A DNA stretch of 64,000 nt from Phycisphaerales bacterium (GTDB taxonomy: Bacteria; Planctomycetota; Phycisphaerae; Phycisphaerales; UBA1924): assembly GCA_019744815.1 (NCBI GenBank), contig JAIEUA010000001.1, positions 186,001 to 250,000 of the forward strand, in the 5' to 3' direction. The translations under genes and the position numbers were made by a program. How positions within the stretch are numbered: the first letter of the stretch is position 1; the number at the start of each line of letters is the position of its first letter. Shown here piece by piece: positions 57,118 to 64,000 of the stretch. Under the pieces are notes generated by a model. The model did not search any database, was not told the origin of the DNA, and saw only the letters and a program-made list of their open reading frames with translations.

Positions 57118-58686
57118 ATGCTGCGAAGTGCGTTGGCGTTGACGATGTTGGCGTGTTCCTCGATCGCGGGAGCGAACGCGGGCGATTGGATGGCCGCGGA
57201 CGCGGGGGCGTTGCACCCGCCCGAGCCGGCGCGGGAGTTCCGCGCGGTCTGGGTCGCCAGCGTGCAGAACATCGATTGGCCGAGCGCGAAGGACCTGTCG
57301 GTCGAGAAGCAGAAGGCCGAGATCGTCCGCAACGTGGACGGGCTGGCGAAGATGAACTTCAACGCCGTGCTGTTGCAGGTGCGGCCTTCGTGCGATGCGT
57401 TGTATCCGTCCACGCTGGAGCCGTGGAGCGAGTACCTGACCGGGGCGAGCGGCAAGGCGCCGGACGATCCCGCGTACGACCCGCTGGCGATCTGGATCGA
57501 AGAGTGCCACAGGCGCGGCATCGACGTGCACGTGTGGATCAACCCGTACCGCGCCCGGCACTTCAAGGCGACCTCGCCCGATGCGCCCAGCCATATCTCC
57601 AACACCAATCCGTCGATCGTGAAGTCGTACGACAACTACGAGTGGCTCGACCCCGGCGAGCCCGAGGCGGTCGAGCACACGATGAAGGTGGTGATGGACA
57701 TCGTCTCGCGCTACGACATCGACGGCGTGGCGATCGACGATTACTTCTATCCGTATCCCAAGGAAGGCGTGCCCTTTCCGGATGACGAGAGCTACCAGAA
57801 GTACGTGACGAAGCTGAAAGCGGAGGCGCCCGAGGGCACGGCGGTGCGGCCGCTCGCGCGCGATCTGTGGCGCCAGGACAACATCAACCGCTTCGTGGAG
57901 CGGTTCTACACCGACATCAAGAAGGCCAAGCCGCATGTGTTGGTGGGGATCGCGCCGTTCGGGATCTGGCGTCCGGGCAACCCGGAGGGGATCAAGGGGA
58001 TGGACGCGGTGGCGCGTTTGCACGCGGACGCGAAGTACTGGCTGGCGAACGGGTGGCTGGATTACCTGTCGCCGCAGCTGTATTGGAGCGTCGATTCGGT
58101 GCCGCAGAACTTTGCGCGGCTCTTGGTGTGGTGGGCATCGGTGAACAGCAAGGACCGGCATCTGTGGCCGAGCCTGTACACGAGCCGCATCAACCAGCAG
58201 AGCGAGGACCCGACGAAGAACTGGATCCCCGACGAGATCGTGCGGCAGATCACGATCACCCGCGAGCGGGCCACCAACCCCGGGATCGCGACGCCGGGGC
58301 AGATCCATTTCTCGCTGAAGGTGATGCTCGAGAACCGCGGCGGGATCAACACGGCGCTGATGGCGAGTTACGAGCAGCCGGCGCTGGTGCCGGAGACGGC
58401 GTGGTCGAGCGACCCGGCGTTCGCGGCGACCGGGTGGGAGGCGCTGATCGCCAGCGACGCCGAGAAGACGGCGTTGGCGTGGAAGCCGTGGGAGTTGCCC
58501 ACGATGCCCTCGCGCTGGGTGCTGTGGGTCCGGCGCGGCGAGGCGTGGACGACGACGATACTGCCCGGCACGCGCGGCGGCGAGACGTTCGAGACCAAGG
58601 GGGCGGACGCGGTGGTGCTGGCACCTGTGTCGCGGACCGGGACGGTGGGCAAGCAGCGTGCGTGGACGGTTTCGTCGCCTCGGTAA
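57118..58686 (+). CDS. Secreted GHL10/DUF187 glycoside hydrolase-like protein
   Basis: 522 residues from the ATG at 57118. Signal peptide LRSALALTMLACSSIAGANA. The catalytic (beta/alpha)8 domain starts REFRAVWVASVQNIDWPSAKDL and has FNAVLLQVRPSCDALYPST, YDPLAIWIEECHRRGIDVHVWINPYRA, YDIDGVAIDDYFYPYP with two Asp near the strand end, and VLVGIAPFGIWRPGNPEGI. These are the hallmarks of the GHL10 (DUF187) family, which includes peptidoglycan- or polysaccharide-acting enzymes. The C-terminal 90 residues form a beta domain. Substrate unknown. Confidence 0.9.
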   Translation: MLRSALALTMLACSSIAGANAGDWMAADAGALHPPEPAREFRAVWVASVQNIDWPSAKDLSVEKQKAEIVRNVDGLAKMNFNAVLLQVRPSCDALYPSTLEPWSEYLTGASGKAPDDPAYDPLAIWIEECHRRGIDVHVWINPYRARHFKATSPDAPSHISNTNPSIVKSYDNYEWLDPGEPEAVEHTMKVVMDIVSRYDIDGVAIDDYFYPYPKEGVPFPDDESYQKYVTKLKAEAPEGTAVRPLARDLWRQDNINRFVERFYTDIKKAKPHVLVGIAPFGIWRPGNPEGIKGMDAVARLHADAKYWLANGWLDYLSPQLYWSVDSVPQNFARLLVWWASVNSKDRHLWPSLYTSRINQQSEDPTKNWIPDEIVRQITITRERATNPGIATPGQIHFSLKVMLENRGGINTALMASYEQPALVPETAWSSDPAFAATGWEALIASDAEKTALAWKPWELPTMPSRWVLWVRRGEAWTTTILPGTRGGETFETKGADAVVLAPVSRTGTVGKQRAWTVSSPR

Positions 58687-58827
58687 GGCGCTGGGCGCGA
58701 AAAGAGCAGGGAACCGATCCCAAGAAACGACTCGGCCCCGCGGCGGTGGCGTGCGGGGGCCGGGGTTGCGTCGCGTGGTAGTGTGGGCGGGCGATCGGTC
58801 GCGGGTTCGGTGAGGGAGGAGCTGCTC
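58687..58827. other. Short intergenic region
   Basis: 140 bases between the hydrolase and the cytochrome protein, same direction. Only the SD GGAGGA (58815-58820) for the next gene is notable. Confidence 0.5.
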
Positions 58828-61785
58828 ATGGCGTTTGGCAAAGAGGCCGGGTACGCACTGGTGGTGGGGTTGGCGTGCGTGGGCATGGCCGGGGCGTGGG
58901 TGGTGCAGGACGATCCCTTCGCCGACCGGTACGTCAACAGCTCGTTCGTGAACTGGGAGAGCCCGCACGTCCATCCGCTGGAGCGCGTGGGCGATCGGCT
59001 GCTCGCGGTGAACACGGCCGACGCGCGGCTGGAGCTCTTCGATATCGCCAGCGGGCTGCCGTATGCCGCGGGGTCGATCGCGGTGGGCATCGATCCGGTC
59101 AGCGTGCGGGCCCGCACCGCGACCGAGGTGTGGGTGGTGAATCACATCTCCGACAGCATCAGCGTGGTGGACCTTGCGACCAAGCGGGTGGTGCGGACGA
59201 TCTCGACCAAGGACGAGCCGTGCGATGTGGTGTTTGCGGGCACGCCGCAGCGGGCGTTTGTGACGTGTTCCTCGGCGAAGGTCGTGCAGGTGTTTGATCC
59301 CGCCGACACGACGCCCGGTGGCGTGGTGCTCAGCGAGATCGCGATCAAGGGCGAGGCTCCGCGCTCGATGGGCGTGAGCCCCGACGGCAGCAAGGTGTAC
59401 GCGGCGATCTTTGAATCGGGCAACGGCTCGACCGTGCTCGGCGGCGGCGCCCAGTCGATCCCCGGCGGCATGGTGCTCGGCTTCCCGCCCAACGTCGTGA
59501 ACGATGTCAGCGGCCCCTATGGCGGCATCAACCCGCCGCCCAATGTCGGGTTGCTCTTCGTCCCGGCCCTGAACCCCGCGGCGGGCACGCCGCCGAAGGT
59601 GGGGCTGATCGTGCGCAAGAACGCGGCCGGTCAGTGGATGGACGACAACAACGGCAACTGGACGGATCTGGTCAGCGGCGCCAACGCGAGCAAGTCCGGG
59701 CGTCAGCCGGGATGGGACCTGCCCGATCGCGATCTGGCGGTCATCGACGCCAACGCGCTGACGGTGAACTACGCCACGCGACTGATGACCATGTGCATGA
59801 GCGTGGGCGTGAACCCGGTGACCGGCAAGGTCGCGGTGATCGGCACCGAGGCGCAGAACCAGAAGCGCTTCGAGCCCAACCTCACCGGCACGTTCATCAA
59901 GGTTGAGGTCGCGAGCGTCGATCCGGTCTCGCTCGGCGCGAGCGTGGCGGATCTGAATCCGCATCTTGCGTACACCAGCTCGAGCATCGCGGTGGGCGAG
60001 CGAAACAAGGCGCTGGGCGATCCGCGGGCGATCGCGTGGAACGCGGCGGGAACGGTGGCGTATGTCGCGGGCATGGGCTCGAACAACGTGATCGCGATCG
60101 ATGCGGGCGGCTCGCGCCTCACGCCGACGCCGATCGAGGTGGGTGAGGGCCCGACCGGTCTGGCGCTCGACGAGAGCCGCGACCGGCTGTTCGTGCTGAA
60201 CAAGTTCGACGGCTCGATCTCGGTGGTGTCGCTGTCAGGCGGGAATGAAGTGATCCGCGTGCCGTTCTTTGATCCGACGCCCAACGCGATCAAGTCCGGG
60301 CGAGTCCATCTGTACAACACGCACCTCAACTCGGGCTTGGGGCAGGTTTCGTGCGCCTCGTGCCATGTTGACGGGCGCACCGACCGGCTGGCGTGGGACC
60401 TGGGCGACCCGAGCGGCTCGACGCAGGCGCTCACGGGCCTGAACCTGGGCGCGAACTTCCCCGGTCTGAACACCGGCTTCCAGCCCTTCCATCCCATGAA
60501 GGGCCCGATGACGACGCAGACGCTGCAGGACATCATCGAGCACGAGCCGCACCACTGGCGCGGCGATCGCTCCGGCATCGAGGCCTTCGCCGGCGCGTTC
60601 GCCGGGCTGCAGGGAGCGGACACGCCGCTGAACCCCGCGGCGATGCAGGAGTTCGAGAACTTCCTCGCGTCGATCACCATCCCGCCGAACCCAAACCGCA
60701 ACATCGACAACACGCTGCCCAGCAGCCTGCCGCTGCCGGGTCACTACACCACCGGGCGCTTCGGGCCCGCGGGCCAGCCTTTGCCCAACGGCAACGCGAA
60801 CAACGGCGTGGCGATCTATCGCAGCCAGTCGCGGCGGCTCGACGGCGGGAATCTCTCGTGCGTGCAGTGTCACACCCTGCCCACCGGCATGGGCACGGAC
60901 ATGACCCTGCAGGGCAATCGCTTCGTCGCGATCCCGCCCGGACCCAAGGGCGAGAAGCACCACGCCGTGGTCTCGGTCGACGGCTCGACCAACGTCACGA
61001 TCAAGATCCCGCAGCTCCGCACGCTCTACAAGAAGACCGGTTTCAACACCACGCAGCTCGACAACACCAGCGGCTTTGGTTTGCTCCACGACGGCTCGGT
61101 CGATTCGATCGAGCGTTTCGTCTCCGAGCCCGTCTTCACGCTCGTGAGCAATCAGGAAGTCGCGGACATGACGGCGTTCATGCTGTCGTTCGCCGGGTCG
61201 GACCTGCCGCAGGGCTCGGCGACCAATCCCTTCGAGCCGCTGGGCCCGCCCAGCAAGGACACCCACGCGGCGGTGGGACGACAGAGCACGCTGGTGTCGC
61301 TCGCGACCGCGTCCACCGACCAGAAGGCCTTGCTCACCTCGTTCGAGACGCAGGCCAACACCGGCAAGGTCGGGCTCATTGTGCGGGCCACGATCAACGG
61401 CGTCGAACGCGGCTGGGCCTTCACCGGCGGCGGGAACTTCAAGTCCGACACCAACACGACGATCACCTCGGCCGCACTCAAGGCCCTCGCCGGCGCCGGC
61501 AGCGAGCAGACCTGGACCGTCGTGCCCAAGGGGAGCGAGACGCGTCTGGGCATTGATCGCGACCTCGACGGCATCCTCAACGGCAACGAGGCCGCGGTGT
61601 GCGTCGGCGATCTCAATGGCGACGGCCAGGTGGACGACGCCGACTTCCAGGTGTTCGTGGTGAACTACGACCTGCTGGTCGTGCCGCCGGCGAGCATGGC
61701 GTCGGACTTGAACCGCGACGCCCAGGTGGACGACGCGGACTTCCAGGTCTTTGTGGTGGCGTACGACGCCCTGATCTGTCCGTAA
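58828..61785 (+). CDS. Beta-propeller / di-heme cytochrome c / GC-type dockerin protein
   Basis: 985 residues from the ATG at 58828, preceded by GGAGGA. Signal peptide GYALVVGLACVGMAGAWVV. Residues about 40-530 carry YVTN-type propeller repeats (RLELFDIASGLPYAAGSIAVG, VWVVNHISDSISVVDLATKRVVRTI). Two c-type heme sites follow, SCASCHVDGRTDR (about 510) and LSCVQCHTLPTGMG (about 680). Near 850-925 is TGKVGLIVRATINGVERGWAF, then the C-terminal dockerin-like pair (GDLNGDGQVDDADFQVFVVNYDLL, SDLNRDAQVDDADFQVFVVAYDAL) ending LICP. It is probably an exported electron-transfer or oxidase-like protein anchored through the dockerin domain. Confidence 0.87.
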   Translation: MAFGKEAGYALVVGLACVGMAGAWVVQDDPFADRYVNSSFVNWESPHVHPLERVGDRLLAVNTADARLELFDIASGLPYAAGSIAVGIDPVSVRARTATEVWVVNHISDSISVVDLATKRVVRTISTKDEPCDVVFAGTPQRAFVTCSSAKVVQVFDPADTTPGGVVLSEIAIKGEAPRSMGVSPDGSKVYAAIFESGNGSTVLGGGAQSIPGGMVLGFPPNVVNDVSGPYGGINPPPNVGLLFVPALNPAAGTPPKVGLIVRKNAAGQWMDDNNGNWTDLVSGANASKSGRQPGWDLPDRDLAVIDANALTVNYATRLMTMCMSVGVNPVTGKVAVIGTEAQNQKRFEPNLTGTFIKVEVASVDPVSLGASVADLNPHLAYTSSSIAVGERNKALGDPRAIAWNAAGTVAYVAGMGSNNVIAIDAGGSRLTPTPIEVGEGPTGLALDESRDRLFVLNKFDGSISVVSLSGGNEVIRVPFFDPTPNAIKSGRVHLYNTHLNSGLGQVSCASCHVDGRTDRLAWDLGDPSGSTQALTGLNLGANFPGLNTGFQPFHPMKGPMTTQTLQDIIEHEPHHWRGDRSGIEAFAGAFAGLQGADTPLNPAAMQEFENFLASITIPPNPNRNIDNTLPSSLPLPGHYTTGRFGPAGQPLPNGNANNGVAIYRSQSRRLDGGNLSCVQCHTLPTGMGTDMTLQGNRFVAIPPGPKGEKHHAVVSVDGSTNVTIKIPQLRTLYKKTGFNTTQLDNTSGFGLLHDGSVDSIERFVSEPVFTLVSNQEVADMTAFMLSFAGSDLPQGSATNPFEPLGPPSKDTHAAVGRQSTLVSLATASTDQKALLTSFETQANTGKVGLIVRATINGVERGWAFTGGGNFKSDTNTTITSAALKALAGAGSEQTWTVVPKGSETRLGIDRDLDGILNGNEAAVCVGDLNGDGQVDDADFQVFVVNYDLLVVPPASMASDLNRDAQVDDADFQVFVVAYDALICP

Positions 61786-61840
61786 GGACGATCGGGGGAA
61801 TGAGCTTGGAAGCGGGCGGTGCCGCGGCGGTCTGGATCGA

Positions 61841-62338
61841 TCAGCCGATCACTTCGGCCTTGGTGATGGTGACGGGTTCAACCGGGACGTCGCCGTGGCC
61901 GTGCTTGGTGCCGGTCTTGACCTGGCGGATCGCGTCGACGACGTCGAGGCCGGCGGTGACCTTGCCGAAGACGGCGTAGGCGGCGCCGTCGGGCTGGGGA
62001 CGATCAAGGAAGGCGTTGTCGACGGTGTTGATGAAGAACTGGCTGGTGGCGCTGTCGGCGTCGCCGCCGAGGCGGGCCATGGCGACGGTGCCGCGGAGGT
62101 TCTTGAGGCCGTTCTTCCACTCGTTCTTGATGGGCTTGTTGGTGGGCTTCTTGGCCATGTCGGCGGTGTGCCCGCCGCCCTGGATCATGAAGTTGGGGAT
62201 GACGCGGTGGAAGACGGTGCCGGCGTAGTGGCCGCTGTTGACGTAGGCGAGGAAGTTCTCGGTGGAGATGGGGGCTTTGGCGGCATCGAGCTCGATGGTG
62301 ATGTCGCCCTTGGACGTGGTCAGTTTGACGGTTGGCAT
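61841..62338 (-). CDS. ppiB: Cytoplasmic cyclophilin-type peptidyl-prolyl isomerase
   Basis: 165 residues from the ATG at 62338; the track start adds 18 codons from the intergenic repeat. The core is [78 protein letters not shown], and [21 protein letters not shown]: all active-site positions (R, F, Q, F/I) are kept. No signal peptide. It helps cytoplasmic protein folding. TACTCT lies six bases upstream of the ATG. It runs convergent to the dockerin-cytochrome gene with a 55-bp gap. Confidence 0.93.
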   Translation of the reverse strand: MPTVKLTTSKGDITIELDAAKAPISTENFLAYVNSGHYAGTVFHRVIPNFMIQGGGHTADMAKKPTNKPIKNEWKNGLKNLRGTVAMARLGGDADSATSQFFINTVDNAFLDRPQPDGAAYAVFGKVTAGLDVVDAIRQVKTGTKHGHGDVPVEPVTITKAEVIG

Positions 62339-62344
62339 GGGGTA

Positions 62345-62350
62345 AGAGTA
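62345..62350 (-). promoter_or_regulatory. -10-like TACTCT six bases before ppiB
   Basis: TACTCT, TACCCC, ATG on the minus strand. No SD. Confidence 0.45.
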
Positions 62351-62439
62351 GGAAAGGGGTGAGCGGGAAGGGGTGAGCGGAGGCGTGCGCAAGACGATGA
62401 ATCAGAGCGTCCTGACGGTCGGATTTCGTCTGCGTATTC

Positions 62440-62537
62440 GCGAGCCGGGGCGTCCTCGCCCCGGCGGTTGACGCTCCGAACCAGGATCATCTTTTCGTCA
62501 CGACGCGATGGCGCCGGGGCGAGGACGCCCCGGCTCG
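62440..62537. repeat. REPIN-like inverted doublet, family A, copy 3
   Basis: 98 bp. Both 25-bp arms are identical to those of copy 1 (470-566), while the 48-bp interior is unrelated. Lies in the divergent gap between ppiB and the BtuF-like gene. Confidence 0.85.
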
Positions 62538-62630
62538 CTCGTCATAAGACGCCGCACGACGCGTACGCTGCATGCTTCGACCTCTCTGGTTCTGGTTCTC
62601 GATCTGAGCTTTGCTCGTTTGAGTTTTCGC

Positions 62631-63632
62631 ATGCGAGTCGTCTCCCTTCTGCCCTCCACCACCGAGTCCCTCTGCCTGATCGGTGGGGCGTCGATGCTCG
62701 TCGGGCGGTCGCACGAGTGTGACTTTCCCGCTTCGATCGCGAGCGTGCCGGTGCTGACCTCGCAATCGATCCCGGCGGCGTTGAGCGATGCCGCGAACCC
62801 GCAGCCGGGCGCGATCGACGCGATGGTGCGGGAGCAGTTGGCGTCGGGGCGGTCGCTGTATCAGGTGGATGAGAAGCTGCTCCGCGAGCTGCGGCCGGAT
62901 GTGATCCTGACGCAGGACCTGTGCAGCGTCTGCTCGATCGACCTCGCGACGGTGCGGCGGATCGTGGCGGAGATGACGACCAGCGAGTACACGCCGCGGA
63001 TTGTGTCGCTGAACCCGCAGACTTTTGAAGACGTGCTCGATGATGTGTACCGCGTCGGTGCGGCGGTCGGATTGGAACCCGAAGCGACGGCGGCGGTGGT
63101 GCGGCTGCGCGAGCGGGTGTTCAGCGCGAGCGAATACGTGAACCCGTTCGACGATGGGCCCAATGTCGTGTTCCTGGAGTGGACGGATCCGCTGTTCATT
63201 GGCGGGCACTGGACGCCGCAGCTGATCGAGCGTGCGGGAGCGCGGCATCCGTTGAACGCAACGGTGGCGAAGGAGAGCGCGGGCGCGGCGCTGGGGCCTC
63301 AGGTGGCGGAGCGCGTGGCGGGCAAGTCGATCCGCGTGCCGAAGGAAGCGGTGGTCGGCGTGAACCCGGACGCGATCGTGATTGCGCCGTGCGGGATGAA
63401 CCTGGACCAGACGCGGGCGTGTGCGGCGGCGCTTTCACGCGAAGACTGGTTCCGCTCGCTACGGGCGGTGCGGAACGGGCGCGTGGCGCTGGTAGACGGG
63501 AGTCAGTACTTCAACCGTCCGGGGCCGCGGCTGGTGGAGGCGTATGAGTTTTTGGTGGGGTGGTTGAACGGGCGGCCGGATGTGGTGCCGCGGGGGTTTG
63601 GGTGGGAGCAACTATCGAGCCGGTCGGTCTGA
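62631..63632 (+). CDS. BtuF-like periplasmic-binding-fold protein
   Basis: 333 residues from the ATG at 62631; the upstream 41 codons of the track run through the repeat. The family N-terminus is RVVSLLPSTTESLCLIGGAS, then LVGRSHECDFP, ELRPDVILTQDLCSVC, and YTPRIVSLNPQTFEDVLDDV. A helical backbone follows, with FLEWTDPLFIGGHWTPQLIE and WFRSLRAVRNGRVALVDGSQYFNRPGPRL at the end. This is the class III substrate-binding fold used for cobalamin and iron chelates. No signal peptide is visible, so it may be a cytoplasmic relative; no permease or ATPase gene is near. Ends 21 bp inside the next, convergent gene. Confidence 0.85.
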   Translation: MRVVSLLPSTTESLCLIGGASMLVGRSHECDFPASIASVPVLTSQSIPAALSDAANPQPGAIDAMVREQLASGRSLYQVDEKLLRELRPDVILTQDLCSVCSIDLATVRRIVAEMTTSEYTPRIVSLNPQTFEDVLDDVYRVGAAVGLEPEATAAVVRLRERVFSASEYVNPFDDGPNVVFLEWTDPLFIGGHWTPQLIERAGARHPLNATVAKESAGAALGPQVAERVAGKSIRVPKEAVVGVNPDAIVIAPCGMNLDQTRACAAALSREDWFRSLRAVRNGRVALVDGSQYFNRPGPRLVEAYEFLVGWLNGRPDVVPRGFGWEQLSSRSV

Positions 63633-64000
63633 ACGGGGATCGTGCGAGGTTGCATCCACGAATCTCGCCTTGCCGGCGAGCTTTTCCTTGATGTTGTCGA
63701 TCAACTTTGCGATGCGCCCAGAATCGGTGACCATCGAGAAGACAAAGTCGTCCTCGTAGCGACCGCCGCCCCCTTGATGGAACTGCCACGCCAAGGCGTG
63801 CCCAACGACCTTCTCTTTGCCGACGATCACGTACGACTCTTGTTCTTGAAGACATCCGAGTATTTCACGAGGCGGTGGTTGCTCGGAGTCTGCGATATCT
63901 TCGATGACGATCTCCAAGCCGCATGCCAGCATCGATTCCTGGACCATCGCGACCAAGTTGCGATTCAAGAAGTATCCGCCGGAGACCTCTGGGTATCCGG
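63612..64000 (-). CDS. Protein of unknown function, cut by right edge
   Basis: The open frame continues from the stop at 63612 to the right edge, so the start is outside; the TTG used by the track is inside the gene. The visible 129 residues begin GYPEVSGGYFLNRNLVAMVQ and continue with SMLACGLEIVIEDIADSEQ, ILGCLQEQESYVIVGKEKVVGHALAWQFHQGGGGRYEDDFVF and a C-terminal helix. I do not recognise a family. Codon use looks like a gene. The 3' end overlaps the BtuF-like gene by 21 bp (convergent). Confidence 0.65.
   Translation of the reverse strand, partial: GYPEVSGGYFLNRNLVAMVQESMLACGLEIVIEDIADSEQPPPREILGCLQEQESYVIVGKEKVVGHALAWQFHQGGGGRYEDDFVFSMVTDSGRIAKLIDNIKEKLAGKARFVDATSHDPRSDRPAR

Noticed and set aside
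57112-59964. Minus ORF of 950 residues opposite the GHL10 and cytochrome genes
   Set aside because: Antisense shadow crossing two genes and their intergenic region.
1-64000. tRNA, rRNA, insertion sequence, prophage or integrase
   Set aside because: No TTC-loop-type GGTTCGA sequence in a cloverleaf context, no rRNA motif, no transposase or integrase motif was seen in the reading or in the ORF list.

Overview
The window is about 64 kb of very GC-rich DNA that reads as a planctomycete chromosome, most likely class Phycisphaerae. The reasons are seen in the sequence: C-terminal dockerin-like domains of the 'GC-type' (DLNGDGQVDDADF, ending LICP), PEP-CTERM-like tails ending in ARRRR, a histone H1-like Hc1 protein, N-terminal zinc ribbons of the CxxCGY type, SGNH/MBOAT pairs, long prepilin leaders and many short palindromic repeats. 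No rRNA, tRNA, CRISPR array, transposase or integrase was found. The content is mainly housekeeping and cell-envelope genes. Because of the base composition, most long antisense ORFs in the track are shadows.

Layout. 1-6 kb: a DUF1223 protein cut by the left edge, IMP dehydrogenase, two paralogous membrane proteins, a zinc-ribbon membrane protein and a secreted serine hydrolase. 6-14.7 kb (mostly minus): a trehalose-6-phosphate phosphatase fused to a GH15 domain, coupled to trehalose-6-phosphate synthase; mannose-6-phosphate isomerase; FabZ overlapping a histone-like gene; a phosphotransferase behind RsmA. 14.8-20.4 kb: PIN-PhoH ATPase, a MORN/YwqK-like protein, a small membrane protein, a voltage-gated cation channel and a Tat-exported protein, three of these intervals being bounded by copies of one palindromic element. 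21.2-27.5 kb: an NxxGxxAF-repeat secreted protein broken by one in-frame TAA, an SGNH plus MBOAT acyl-transfer pair, a periplasmic cyclophilin and a pseudopilin. 27.9-42.5 kb: ECF sigma/anti-sigma pair, HD hydrolase coupled to a GH35 enzyme, TolC-like protein, coiled-coil protein, PEP-CTERM protein, two GC-dockerin proteins and a large secreted protein. 42.7-52.3 kb: MetRS, ChaA-type antiporter, methyltransferase, a protein whose C-terminus is repeat-derived, a repeat-packed gap, IlvE and a spermidine-synthase-like membrane fusion. 52.4-64 kb: a divergent lipoprotein pair, an MDR oxidoreductase, chorismate synthase, HicB/HicA, a GHL10 hydrolase, a beta-propeller/cytochrome c/dockerin protein, cyclophilin, a BtuF-like protein and a gene cut by the right edge.

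Two genome-scale patterns stand out. First, at a dozen genes a TATAAT-like hexamer (often TACGCT, TACACT or TATACT) lies only 5-9 nt upstream of the start codon with no Shine-Dalgarno sequence between, which predicts leaderless transcription. Other genes have ordinary SD-led starts. Second, intergenic gaps carry several families of roughly 100-bp inverted doublets (REPIN-like) with constant outer arms and different interiors. One further repeat family has been captured in a reading frame, giving duplicated 'NPTRERG' peptides.

Functional links: otsA and the OtsB-GH15 fusion form a trehalose operon; rsmA and the kinase-like gene, Hc1 and fabZ, the HD protein and GH35, and sigma and anti-sigma are translationally coupled or tightly packed; SGNH and MBOAT probably act together on an exported polymer. 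Coordinates of starts were corrected from the ORF track where an SD, a signal peptide, family alignment or a -10 element argued for it. All family calls are from reading motifs; no database search was run.
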